From Adiantum capillus-veneris (Eukaryota; Streptophyta; Polypodiopsida; Polypodiales; Pteridaceae): a stretch of 64,000 nucleotides of DNA. A program made the position numbers and the translations under genes. The DNA is taken from NCBI GenBank assembly GCA_014529385.2, contig CM043963.1:110652912-110716911 (forward strand), read 5' to 3'. Below, piece by piece: positions 46,808 to 57,509 of this stretch. Numbering within the stretch: position 1 is the first letter of the stretch; every line of letters begins with the position of its first letter. Under the pieces are notes generated by a model. It was not told where the DNA came from and searched no databases. It saw only the letters and a program-made list of their open reading frames with translations.

Positions 46808-47314
46808 CTACTCCTCAGGAGCTTCCCCGTTGTGCAGTCTTGAAAGATGATCCACCCGTAGATGAGTTTTATCCTTTTTTACCACCACTGTGAAATCAAA
46901 CTCTAGCAATATAAAAAACCAACGTACAATTCTCCCAGTATTGCATGGTTTATTTACCAAATACAAAAGAGCTTGATGGTCTGTGAAGAACACAAATTTG
47001 TTTGCGAGCAAATAATGCCGAAATTTCTTTACAACATAAATCATTCCTAACCCCTCTCTTTCGGTGGTTGTGTAGTTATTTTTTGTGCTATTTAACTGTC
47101 GGCTTGCATAAAAAACTGGGAAATCCATTGTTCCATCTCCACGTTGAGCCAGAATACTCCCGATTGCATATGCAGATGCATCAATGTGAACATGGAATAT
47201 CTTTTCCCAATCTGATGTCTTAAGTACAGGTGCTGATACAAGGTTTTCCTTCAGCTTTTGGAATAAAGTTTCACACTGCTCAGTCCAGTCGAAACTGACT
47301 AACAAACGATACAA
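46808..47314 (-). pseudogene. Family C RNase H
   Basis: A 168-codon frame with the RT-RNase H connection (FDWTEQCETLFQKLKENL and APVLKTSDW), then HVHIDASAYAIGSILAQ (first Asp), NNYTTTEREGLGMIYVVKKF (Glu), FVFFTDHQALLYLVN (Asp) and THLRVDHLSRLHNGE (Asp, as V-D-H). The usual active-site residues are present. It overlaps the RT frame slightly, so at least one frameshift separates them. Confidence 0.88.
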
Positions 47315-48337
47315 GGTTGTGCGATGACTGCATACATATATATGAATCTTCGATAATATCCGCAGTGTCCCATGAAGGATTGCACTTGTTTCACATTAGT
47401 AGGCCTGGGCAGGTCTACTATAACTTTGATTTTGTCTAGGTAAGTGGTTATGCCATTTCTCGAGACAATCTGTCCTAAGATGCAGCCTTGCCTCACCATA
47501 AGAATGCACTTTTCCGGGTTAAGACAGACTCGATATGTTCTGCATTTCTCAAATACCTTTTGTAAATGGTCTATATGTTCCTCATGTAGAAGAGAGTGTA
47601 CACAAAGATCATCCATGTATATTTCTAAGAATATTCTAAGATATTCTTTGAACGCATGCGTCATTAACCTTTGAAAGGTAGCTAGTGCATTGGTGAAGCC
47701 AAAAGTCATAACTCTATACGCATATATTTCCCATTCTGTGGCAAATGTTGTTTTGTGTTGATCCTCTATTGCAATTGCCAGCTGGTTATACCCTGAAAAA
47801 CCCATCTAGAAAGGAATAAGCCCTTTTTCCGGCCACCCTCTCAAGTACATGTTCTGTGATCGGCAAGGGATAATTATCCTTTATGGTGGCTGCATTTATC
47901 TTTTTGAGGTTCACACACACTCGCAGCTTTCCGTTCTTTTTGGGGACAACCACAACGGGTGACACCCAATCTGTATGCTCGATTTCATAGATGAATTCAA
48001 CATCCATCAGCTTGTCAATTTCCTCTTTGATTCCTTTAGCAAATGTGTCATTATATGTATAAGGACGTTGTTTGCTAGGTTTGGCATCTGATTTCAAAGG
48101 AAATGTATGTTGGCATATCGATGGATCAACTCCTCTGAGGTCTTTGTAGGACCATGCAAACACATCTTTATAATTCTTGAGAAGTTGTGTTAACAGTTCT
48201 TCTTCGTCAAGCTCTAAATCAGTTGCAATATAGACCGGCGGAGGCTTTTCACCTGGTTCAGCGAGGTCTATCCGTTTTGCATTTTCCAGTCCATCGTAAG
48301 ATTCCTGGTTTATTCTTTCCCTGACTGGTGGTGTCAT
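47299..48337 (-). pseudogene. Family C reverse transcriptase
   Basis: Two frames. 47786-48337 has AWSYKDLRGVDPSICQHTF, PSKQRPYTYNDTFAK, IKEEIDKLMDVEFIYEIEH, WVSPVVVVPKKNGKLRVCVN and KDNYPLPITEHVLERVAG, ending at SFLDGF where the first catalytic Asp lies. 47299-47805 continues with GFSGYNQLAIAIEDQHKTTF, VMTFGFTNALATFQRLM and EIYMDDLCVHS, the catalytic Asp pair. A one-base shift near 47800 divides them. MTFGFTNAL shows the usual PFGL replaced by TFGF. Confidence 0.9.
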
Positions 48338-48547
48338 TATGATTTTTCTGTCCTAGATGGTGAATTTTCCATAGTGTGAGGGCACATTCATGTTCCCTTT
48401 TTCTGACTCCTCCTTACCATCACTTTCTCCCTCAGTCGTCCATACCTCTGGTAATGACTGTTTTAGTTCTTGGTATTTCTTTTTACGCTCCAATTTGGTC
48501 CACTCTGGGTCTTTTGTTTTTTCTTGTTTTGATTTTTGAGATTTTTT

Positions 48548-49753
48548 TTATTTTGTTTCTGTTCTAGCTTTTCGTACCTGCTTTATTTCCTCTTGCATCC
48601 GTTCCCTTCGCACTCTCGAGAATCTCCCTGATATTTGGTCTTTTACACAATCCTCTGCTTTGACAAGCATTAAATAGTGAGTTTTATCTTTTATCCTGGG
48701 CATCAGGTTCTCTTTCATTTTGTTTTCTGCTCGTTTTCTCCTATAGTGTTCCTGGCGTCTAGGGTGCTGATTGGCAAAATCATAAAACCTGATATTGTCT
48801 GTTTTACCCCCATGCTCGCTTGAGCTGTCCGAACACTCATTATCTGCATCGTCATTTACCTCCAGATGCTCAGAGGAGTTATAAAACTCTTCTTGTTCTG
48901 GTGGTTCTACAATCTCATCTCCTTTTGGTATAAGGATTACCATGTAATAGGGTAGCACATCATAGCCATCCTTATTGCAAAATTTTGTCGTTGGACTATC
49001 TGTAATGGTACAGACATCCAATGTTGCTAGTATGTGTTTCCATTCTAAAGGTTCCAAGTCATCTTCAGGAAAAGGCTCCAGAATATAATCCTTGTCTTCA
49101 ATAGCTGTTTCTAAGACGCATTTCTCTCTTTTTAAGCTCCCACAATGTGAAGCTCCGCACATCCATAGCTCTTTTTGTTGTCCTAACAATGCTGGGAGTT
49201 CAGACCCGGCCAATGTAGCTGAATCAAACTCTTCCATTGGTGTCTGGTTCACATCTTTGTAACTATGGTCTGTTAGGTGTATTTTGGTTGTAGTCTCGCC
49301 ATGTTTGAGGTATATGTGGTCGTATCCCCAATCCTGGACCATCTTTAATTGTCTCATGAATGGTCTTCCCAAGATGATCTCATAATTGTTCCTTTTGTCA
49401 AAATTGATTATTGCAAAGGTATGCTCATACTCGATTCTGCACGAGCTGACAATTACTTGAGTCCTAGAGGCTTTTCCATGAACCCATCTGCCAATTGCAA
49501 TTTCATTCTGGTAGCTCTCAAAGCCGGTTTTTCTCCATTTTTTCCAGATTTCCTTGGTGGCGATAGCGACTCCTGCTCCACTGTCAAGAATAGCTTTGGA
49601 AACTACTCCTTGGAATTCTAATGGTAGCGTGGTGTTTTCATCTTCTCCCTCGCAATATTCTCCAACCTTGTTTAAAGGTACTGGCCTAGTGTTTAGTTGA
49701 GGCCGGTCCAATTCTCTAATCCCTTCCTGAAGCTCCGAGGTGGGGTCTTTCAC
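48548..49753 (-). pseudogene. Family C protease 1 and pol N-terminal linker
   Basis: A 401-codon frame. Residues 20-60 lead with PVPLNKVGEYCEGEDEN and VVSKAILDSGAGVAIATKEI; D57-S-G-A is an intact retropepsin active site. A strand YEHTFAIINFD and the signature YEIILGRPFMRQLKMVQDW follow near residues 115-145. The rest is a long acidic then basic linker (for example NDDADNECSDSSSEHGG and RRERMQEEIKQVRKAR) towards RT. A TAA at 48548 and a TAG near 48354 separate it from RT. Protease 1 would process gag and pol. The same motif order is seen in family A at 4068-4986. Confidence 0.85.
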
Positions 49754-50557
49754 TCAAAATTTTTCTAAGCATTTGCCTACAGTGGTCCACATGTTTGGTC
49801 GTAACCTTAGGAGTTCGGCTAATGTAATTGTGCATGCCACCGCGGTGGACAATAACTCAATCAACCCTTGTGAATCCATCAATTTCTTAGAAGAAAGTCT
49901 TTGAGATAGGATTGCTCTCACCTCAGACTTGGCTTCATACTCTCCTAGGTAAGAGGGTAGAGTTTTTAGCGAGTCTGGTTGGCTGTGCACCAAACTAATT
50001 GATCCCTGGTCTCCCCCTTGCGAATGTATATCAAAGTTCATTTGTGATCTTGCCTCAAATTCTTCAATAGGAGGTAAGATCTCATTTTTCTCTTTTCTCA
50101 TGCTATTCATGTGGTAACTCACCCTGTTAGCTTCATTGGCATCACGGATTTGCTTCCATAGGTCATCTAGATTATTGCAATCCTTACCCATTTCTACCAA
50201 TGTTTTAGGCTGGAACCCCTCACTAGTCTCATCTATTGTATTGGGCACTATGATAGGCTCTCCCTTAGACTCAGAGGCATTCGTGAGTCTTTCTTTCGTT
50301 TCTACTTGTTTCTCCAAAGTTGTTTTGATAGGGGTTGGAGCTGGTACTTCATGCCAACTTGCAGGTTTACCAAGCGGGTTTTCTATCAAGGATTGAGTTG
50401 TTTCAATCATCTTTCGACACATTTCCAACCTCTGTTTTTCTATTTCATCATATGGATAAGTCATCCATCTTTGCTCTTGGGTTTGGTTATTTTTGAGTCT
50501 GGCTTCGTAAGCTTTCAAAAGTGCATCTAACTGCTCATTTACCTTTTCTGCCAACAC
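49754..50557 (-). pseudogene. Family C pre-protease linker
   Basis: A 267-codon frame that runs directly into protease 1. Its start is helical and charged (MLAEKVNEQLDALLKAYEAR). Its end, YLGEYEAKSEVRAILSQRL then ITLAELLRLRPNMW, is a conserved block that typically sits just before the protease in plant Ty3 polyproteins, and family A has a counterpart at 5035-5223. The middle part shows no known domain. It would be cleaved from gag or pol during maturation. Confidence 0.6.
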
Positions 50558-50704
50558 TGATCCTCCTGATCCTGCACTTTTGGGTTCTGCTATTTCCTTG
50601 GGTGCTATGGTTGCCGCAGTGTGTGACCTTAGACTAGCTAGATCCTCTAACCGCTCTAATCTATCCTTTGTGTGTTTTAACTCCTTCGATAGATCCGTTT
50701 GCTC

Positions 50705-51840
50705 TCATTCTCTCCTGGATTTCATACGCGCCTTTTTAGCTTTCCAAGTGCTTCTCTGATTTTTCACTTCTGAACTAGGGGCATCGGTTTTTGGCTCTTC
50801 AATTATGGGTTCGTTCGTCATTCTTTGAGCTTGGGCTCGTGTCACTGCCTGAATAGGTATCACTGTCTCGTTTTCTGACCCTCCACTGGAAGGCACTGCC
50901 TCTAGCATGTTCAAGGTAGTTTTTGCTCCTTTGCTCGGGTTCTTCGGGCAATCCGGAATCAAATGAGTAACTCCACACTCAGTGCAATATGCGTTGACTC
51001 TAATGGTTTCATAATGAGGACAGTCTCGTAGCCAATGGTCTCCACCACACTTGTATAGCAGTGTCCCTGAGGCTGTTGAGGTGCTCCTTGAGCTCCTCTT
51101 TGTTGGTATGCATGTCTCCGCCCGCCCATGCCTCCATTCGCTATGAACAACAATGTTCGTTCATCCAAGCTATATCTTCCTTCTGTTGCTGCCTGTGCAG
51201 CTGTTGGTGGTCCTGCACTTCCTATCATGCTCCATGGTTCTGGCGTTGAGGGTTCTTCCGGTGGATAATAGACAGGATTTGCAGCATATCCATTGGGATC
51301 TTCGTAATATGCATGCATAGGCACCAAAGCCTTCTCTTCTGGTTCGGTTACTGTTGGTGTGTATCTTATGCCAACTGGTCCTAATCCTGGTAGGGGTGGT
51401 TGTTGCCCCAACACTGGTTGTGGTCTTTCTACACCTATAGGTCCTGGTAGGTTGCCTGCTTGATATCTAGGCATCGGTGGAAGTTAAGGAGATGCTACCT
51501 GAGCCTGGGGAGCATAAGGTCTCTCTCTCACATATCCCTTGTTATAATAACATTCCTCTGTCCCATGGTTTGTCCATTTTTTTTCAATAGCACACCATTT
51601 TTGCTGTTTAGTCTGAGGTTTGGCATACAAGTTAATCCTTTTTAGCACTTCCTCTACAAGCTGCTCCTGGCTGACTGGTACTTCTCCTTTCGGTGTCGTC
51701 TTAGCGGACTTGCTTCCACTTTGTTGTGAGGATGAATCATCATCAAGATCCTTGAATTCACCCTCCTTGTAGACCGCATAATTGTCTACAAGGTAAAGAG
51801 CCTCCTTAGTTAACTCATTTAACGTCGTGCTCCTCTTCAT
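50705..51840 (-). pseudogene. Family C nucleocapsid with tandem zinc knuckles
   Basis: Frames 51484-51840, 50959-51474 and 50705-51060. The right part has a helix-rich segment and WCAIEKKWTNHGTEECYY, a Cys/His pattern with a missing first pair. The middle is Pro/Gly-rich (GPIGVERPQPVLGQQPPLPG). A shift inside the codons for CYK at about 51060 moves the frame; after it come KCGGDHWLRDC and CTECGVTHLIPDC, two C-x2-C-x3-H-x4-C knuckles in tandem like family A. The stretch ends with a basic segment, KSRRE. It binds RNA in a working gag. Confidence 0.7.
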
Positions 51841-51966
51841 ATGTAAGTCCTTCTAGAGATCTGCATATCTCAGTCTTTGGATAAATATAAGCATAAGTCT
51901 GGACTGAGTTGGCAGTTCTTCCACAAGGCATAACTTAACATATCTTTTTAGTCGTAGGGCTGCCTT

Positions 51967-53085
51967 TCACACAAATTCCCCGTCTTTCTGTGTGAATTTA
52001 TGGATTTGTGAGACTGTATTATGAGCTATCTCCCTTTGTGAGAATTCCTCAATAAACTCGTCAAACACCTCCTCCATAGACTCAAAGTCTCTACGCTCTA
52101 CAGAGTCAAACCAAGTAGTAGCATCATCCTCTAGGGTTAGTCCAAACTCTGCAAATTGGGTAGGGAAGTCTAACACCTCTTCAGCTCTAATTACATACAC
52201 AAAGGCTGCTACATGATCCCTAGGATCTATGTTTCTCGTGTATTTCTTGTTTACCCATTTTTCCACTTGAGAAGGTCTAATTCTACGATGGTCTACAAAT
52301 CTCATCATTGGATCTCCACGTCCCAATCTATAGACCTCCTCTTGCCTTCGGTAGTGACCGGGTTCCTCTCCCACAGGTGCTCCTAAGCCGTAATTTCTGA
52401 CGGTTCTTGCAAGAGATGGTTCATCTCTTCGAACTTGTTCTATGGGTGGTCTTCCAAGCTCTGTTGCCCCTTGAGTTTTTGGCTTACTCTCGCCATGATA
52501 CCGTGAATAGAGTGGTGGTTCTTGTAAATCCCTTAGCCCTCGTGCGGCTTGATAACCATCTCGATTTCGGTCTTGTTCCAATGTTGCACTCTGTTGAAGC
52601 CATGCCTGCAATGATGGCTGGGTTGCTGGTTGGTTTTGGTTGTTGAATGTCTGATGTCGGGTAGAATGTGGGGTCGCGTCATAATCTTCTGAAAAGGGAT
52701 TTGTCGACTTGCTAGGGGTGTAGGTGGCTCTTGGAACTTCTTCGGGGGCATATGTTGATGCTTCTGGAACTGTAGCCTTTTCTACCTCCTCTAGGAGAAT
52801 ACGTTTGTATTCTCGCCCGTACCTATCAACAAAAATGATAGCCTTCCCCATAGCAATTTCATAAGAGAATAAGTAAAGAACCTTGTCTTTGCTTAATTCA
52901 TTTAGGTAGGGTTCTTTGCAACGAAAGTAAGAGACTATTCCCTTGCTCTCATGCATGTAAATCCCCACATTCTCGTTATAGGTTGAGACCCTAGTTGTTT
53001 TCTTATCATACATAAAAAGTGCTCCAAGTCGATCAATGTTTGGTGGTGGTTCTTGAGTTTTTGAAACCATTTTCCCTTTTGCCAC
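51967..53085 (-). pseudogene. Family C gag, N-terminal domain and capsid core
   Basis: A 372-codon frame starting MAKGKMVSKTQEPPPNI. Residues 20-110 form an unrecognised alpha/beta segment (GIYMHESKGIVSYFRCKEPY, KVLYLFSYEIAMGKAIIFVD). A disordered Pro/Gln-rich linker follows. The capsid core is near 260-372: QVEKWVNKKYTRNIDPRDHV, FAEFGLTLEDDATTWFDSV and FDEFIEEFSQREIAHNTV, matching the retrotransposon gag domain with D-x-x-x-x-W-F and F-x-x-E-F. It stops after TQKDGEFV, and the next nucleocapsid frame begins 127 bp on, with a shift between. Confidence 0.75.
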
Positions 53086-53119
53086 GTTATCTCCATATCT
53101 ATTGTAATCCTCAGGGTTA

Positions 53120-53535
53120 CTAACTATCAGATAGTGGTTCCCCTTTTCGTCTTAGAATATGAGCCGGTCTTTCTTCAATACAAATACACTTGCTTCCTCG
53201 ATAGTCAGAATAAACTAGGGCTCCCCTCGAGTTTGTTCCTTCTAAGAAGATTACAGTGAACTTGGAATTGTTCAAAGGATTTAGGGAGGTGCTTTCTCCT
53301 GGCATTGGTCCGTCATAGGTGAAATCTCCTGGCTGTTGACTACCCATCATGAAGAAGGACTTATCGAATCGTATGAAGTGTCAGTAGCACTACCCTCCTC
53401 AGTAATCGGTGCAAGTGGATCTAGCCTTGCCTGAGTTACACTCTCCTCGGTGGACACTAAGCTACCTTGATCACCTACCACCTTTTGGTCTCTAAAAATG
53501 TATTTTCCTGATCTCAAATTCATCAAACTTAGCAA
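53120..53535 (-). pseudogene. Family C gag upstream segment
   Basis: Two frames (53347-53535 and 53120-53350) lead towards gag: the first is MLSLMNLRSGKYIFRDQKV with an acidic Ser/Thr end, and the second has SKFTVIFLEGTNSRGALVYS and IEERPAHILRRKGEPLSDS. They overlap by four bases. The second looks like a small beta-rich domain resembling the first part of the 51967-53085 frame (YFRCKEPYLN, IIFVDRYGREYKRILL). I cannot assign a family. The first ATG near 53535 is a possible polyprotein start. Confidence 0.45.
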
Positions 53536-55253
53536 TGCAATTTACACAAATCCAACCACTCACCTAGCAACGGATCAGTTTCCACACAACTTCTTGCTTT
53601 GCCGTTGAATATACCTGTACACAAGCGTTTAGTTTCGGCAATCGAATCAAAGAATTTAACCGCTAGAGGTGCTTTTAGTAATGATTGGTATAATTGGAGA
53701 GTTAACCTCAACCACTACTGTATTTATGCACTTTTGATGTTCTTGATTAGGTCTGCTAATCTGGAACTGTACTTCCCTCGGATGTTGGTCAATTTACATG
53801 AAAAGTCTTAATTCAGTCTTTGCTCCGCCAAAAGGTCAAACAAGGTCCAAATTTACTTCTGAAAGAAGTTCTGGAATCCTCAAGTCAATTGGAACACCTT
53901 TGTACAACCTCAATCAAATTTTCTCTTCACTAAGCGTACACGTAGGATGTCTCCTGCTCTGTTTTGCCTGGCTTTTTGCACTATAGACTCCCCTTGATGT
54001 GCTGAGTCCACATTTGTTTTTACTTTTTGATTTGGATACCTATAAGCTGGTCAATGGATCAAAAATCTATTCCAGCAGCTTGATGTTGGTCTGACCAGTC
54101 AAATCAACTCCAATTTGGACCAAAATTGACTAGGAGGCTTGCCTCAAGCTATACAACACCCTGCTCTGCCTACTGTCAGTTTCTGGCTTCAATTTCACGC
54201 ATTAGACATTCTACACGTAGCATGTCTAACTGATCAAAATAGCTTCAAATGCAAATCACAGACTCCTCTTGATGCTGATCACTTTGGTATGCTCAAATCA
54301 GGGTTTGGAGTGCCAGATCACCCAAAATACATCCTACGTGTAGGATGTCTATATGGCCTGTTTGACCCCAGACTTGTGCCACACCTTCCCCTTGATGTCA
54401 GCAACCCAATTCTATGATTAGATTTTGGTTTGGATTTCAAAAGACCCCAATTTTAGCTGTTCTAGCCCTTTTCAGTCAAAAGTGCTAAAGTCTGCTTAGA
54501 ACCCAATTTTCTCACCCAAATGGGATGAAACCTTCCTCAGACACTCAATATATCATGCAGATCATGCTCATGCAGCCATCCTATGGTTTTGGTCTCAAAA
54601 TAATGCCTTGGCACAATTTGGGTAGGATGTCTCGCAATTTTTGTCTATATGGCCTTATCCTATCAAGATATGGTCAAATTTCCACTTTCCAGGTGAAAAT
54701 AGGGTAAATCCTACCTTCTGAACACACTGGTCAACTCAAAATTTCAAAATTTTCACCAGATCAGCAGCTTGTAGACATCCTATGCGTAGGATGTCTCCTA
54801 GCTTAAAATTTATTTTTTTCCTGACAGAAATGCTTATGATGCTCTGTAGCTCTATCCGAAACACTCACAGTGACTTTTGAACTTCACTTTAGCTTTCAAA
54901 CACACTTTTGCGTCTTTTACAACCTTGTGATGAACCTAATAGCAAGTATAACATGCATGAACTGCTCTAGATCATAAATCATGATGTCCTACTTACCCTA
55001 CTCCTACTCATCATGTGAAATGGTGATAATGGTGTTTCGGTTGCTTCTTGGCCTCTCTGGACTCTCAAGCTCTCCTTTCACCACTTCTACCACTCCAACT
55101 CCTACTCTCAACTCAACTAAGGCCTAAAACTATCTCAGTCTACCTAAGTCGAAGGATCTAGGCCAGACACACGCTCCCTAGACTCCCTCTAAGACCTAGA
55201 GAGTCCTCCACCCTCTGATCCTATCTAAATGTAAAACAAGACTCTGGCAAGCT
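53536..55253 (-). other. Family C leader, noncoding
   Basis: About 1.7 kb between the gag start and the 5' LTR on the minus strand. No coding region is recognised. The palindromes listed separately are its main structure. A primer site beside the LTR should exist but I cannot find one. Confidence 0.6.
53941..54796. repeat. Palindromes in family C leader
   Basis: The palindrome of the 41.2-42.1 kb array recurs at 54204-54227, 54327-54350 and 54773-54796, with half-sites at 53941-53952 and 54621-54632. Spacing is irregular here. All are outside coding sequence, between the 5' LTR and gag. Confidence 0.85.
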
Positions 55254-56128
55254 AGAAACTCACCTAACAAGATTTGTCAGCTAAGGACGAAGCTCGAATG
55301 GCAGGCATGTGGAAGCAAGCATAGGATGTCAATCTACACTCGACCGACTCTCGACTAATTCCTACAAAGGTATCTACCCAATGTCTAAGCTACAGCCTTC
55401 AGGAGCGTATAAGAGGAGATTTCCTACAACGCTTTTTAGAGCCAAATACCCATCAAACAGTCTCGAAACGCCACAGAACTTGAAGAAGACCCTACTAACA
55501 CCAATAGGTCGCTCTCCCTAAGGTCCATGAACCAAAATCCCAACCCTAAACACCTGGTGCAAAATCACGTAGGATGTCTAGCAGAAATTTGCAGATCATC
55601 ATTTCCGAAAACTAAAGTGCCTAATGTGTAGCTCTACTCAATGCGAACGCGTGGATATGCTGAAATGCGAAAACAGATAACGTATGCTCACCGAATCACT
55701 AGATGAAGCTCGCAAAACCGGACCGTATGCGCACAATGTAGGTATTGGCGCGTAGCTCTCATTGGGGGCAACACGCTGCACTTCTCCGCATTCAATTCCG
55801 ACCACCGTGCGCGCATAGCGTCAAGATGAAGCTCTCACTCTCTCTCATACACGGTACGCTCATTCGCAGACTTAACTTTTTGAAATGACAAAGGTTTTTC
55901 CATTAAGATCAAAAAGTGGTATAAATACCTTACAATCTCAAACCCTAATAATCCAATTTTAACCAACTACTCAATCTAAATGTCAAAAATGGGATACAAT
56001 TTGGAAACTTCTGTAAGCCCCAATATTTACAAAGGTGAAATGTCGGGTTTTCTCAATAAATTAATAATTACAAAAAATGATAATCCGCCGAGCAGTCATT
56101 GCCCATAGGGTGTGTCCAGCTTCTAACA
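55254..56128 (-). repeat. Family C 5' LTR, start incomplete
   Basis: Matches 38111-38993 to the CA end at 56128. The first 35 or so bases of the 3' LTR (from TGTTGGTGGATACGCC) have no counterpart to the left of 55254. The half-palindrome CACGTAGGATGTCT is at 55566-55579. Confidence 0.85.
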
Positions 56129-56268
56129 CCCCTTTACTAACATGCTTAAGGTAAGAAAATGACCTTTTTTTCTTCAAAAACTTAAAGGTTTTCTCTAAAA
56201 TCAATTAAAAAAACCATTCATTTAAACTCACATGGTAACTTACATGTCTAAGAGGTGAACCCCCCGAG
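56129..56268. mobile_element. Right half of the MITE-like element split by family C
   Basis: Begins with the CCCCT duplication and ends GGTGAACCCCCCGAG, the inverse of the terminus at 38006. Confidence 0.7.
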
Positions 56269-56387
56269 ATGCGATCATGAAGACCCTCGTCACTAATTGA
56301 CACCTCCCTAGGGAGGTGGGATCAATGGCCCACATTAGGCGTCATGAGGCGAGTGCAATTCGGGCCGTCCCATCATTGTTTGAACTA

Positions 56388-56670
56388 GGCGTGAACTAAG
56401 AATGAGCTCGGGAGGTATTTGCACCAAACCAAATTTGGTGTAAACTCGGTGTGAACTCGACGTGAACAAAGTGTGAGCTTGGTGTGAACTTAGGAGGGTC
56501 TGCACACCACACCAAATTTGGTGTGAACTCAACGTGAACTTGGTGTGAACTCGATGTGAACAAAGTGTGAGCTTGGTGTGAACTTGGGAGGGTCTACAAA
56601 CCACACCAAATTTGGTGTGAACTCGATGTGAACTCAGTGTGAAGAAGTGTGAACTAGATGTAAACTTGCC
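56388..56670. repeat. GTGAACT-based minisatellite
   Basis: Short words GTGAACTYGGT and GTGAACTCGA recur every 11-12 bases, within higher-order units of about 100-110 bp that also share ACCACACCAAATTTGGTGTGAA and GGGAGGGTCT. Confidence 0.85.
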
Positions 56671-56714
56671 CGTGACACCGTGATCTATAAACTTACCACA
56701 CACATACCTTTCAA

Positions 56715-56782
56715 CAAACGCGCGATAGCCTACTGGCTAGAGTCAATCACGTGGGGGAGAGGGTAGCAGGTTCAAGTTTCAA
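56715..56782 (+). other. tRNA-like promoter segment (possible SINE head)
   Basis: GATAGCCTACTGGCTAG resembles a tRNA A box and GGTTCAAGTTTC about 45 bases later resembles a B box (GGTTCRANTCC). The spacing fits RNA polymerase III promoters of tRNA-derived SINEs. No cloverleaf is evident and no A-rich tail is seen, so this is tentative. Confidence 0.3.
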
Positions 56783-56897
56783 ATCCAAAAATGTGAGAAT
56801 CTTTTGCATTCCCTAGGCAATCCAAAGATCACAATCAACCAATGATTGTGAGCCATTGATCTCACCTTCTAAAAGGAGGTGTCAATTAGTAACGAGG

Positions 56898-57509
56898 CAT
56901 GCAGACGTGACAACTAGGGGTGATAATGTTGATCAACTTTAAACAAGCAACAAGGGGACCATACGGGGATGGATGGATGCCCACAATGCACCACAGTGCC
57001 TATTTGGGATGACTAGTGTTTAAAAAAAGGCATTCTGACCTGGTCAGAATACCTACTACCATATAAATGTGGTAGTGATGTGTGTGAGTACACTTAGGAC
57101 CGCCGGGGTATTTTTTCCCTCTCTAGGAGATTTTTTGCCCCGTGCATTGCATATATGCCCATTCATTCTAGGGCTATCTATCTTTCCATTGCACACTAAG
57201 TAATACATTCTCCATTTGTGTGCCTTGAGCTTCATTCGTCTTCTCCGAGCTATGTGTTTTTTCCTACAACCCTAATTTCAGCAACTAGGTATACCCAAAT
57301 TTTTGATTCGGGCTCATTTCGGCCTCCGTTTCTACTACAGATAGTACTGCACATGCTATTTTGTCATTTTGTGTAGAATTTTGTAAGTCCGTTTTTTGCA
57401 TAACAGGTTTCATACAGTCTAATGTGGATTTTGCTACATAGCACGTGTTGGTCTCACTCAGTTTCTCCTCATTTTCGATAGTTTTCACATCAGGTGCATG
57501 CATTTTTTC
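56898..57509. other. Possible copia LTR/leader before gag remnant
   Basis: No gene. It holds a TATA-like word CATATAAATGTGG at about 57059. No LTR partner or tRNA-iMet primer site is seen, so the LTR limits are unknown. Confidence 0.35.

Larger units (their letters stand above)
38076..56128 (-). mobile_element. Family C giant Ty3-type element (18 kb), target duplication CCCCT
   Basis: LTRs at 38076-38993 and about 55254-56128 are aligned along most of their length. CCCCT flanks both sides (38071-38075 and 56129-56133), and the flanks rejoined reproduce the interior of the TIR element at 33619-33854. Gene order on the minus strand is gag, zinc knuckles, protease 1, RT, RNase H, integrase, second retropepsin, palindrome array, coiled-coil gene, 3' LTR. 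Hand comparison of about 335 LTR bases shows about 18 differences, so the insertion is not young. Gag-pol has roughly ten frame breaks. The first 35 or so bases of the 5' LTR and the primer site are not found, so its start is damaged. Confidence 0.88.
56285..56897. mobile_element. TIR element with internal minisatellite
   Basis: The left end CCTCGTCACTAATTGACACC and the right end near GGTGTCAATTAGTAACGAG are inverted copies over about 45 bp with few mismatches (the inner parts include ATCAATGGC / GCCATTGAT). There is no transposase. Inside are the minisatellite at 56388-56670 and a tRNA-like stretch. No target duplication is obvious. Confidence 0.65.

Noticed and set aside
56715-56782. Functional tRNA gene
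   Set aside because: A/B-box-like words only; no cloverleaf pairing could be drawn.
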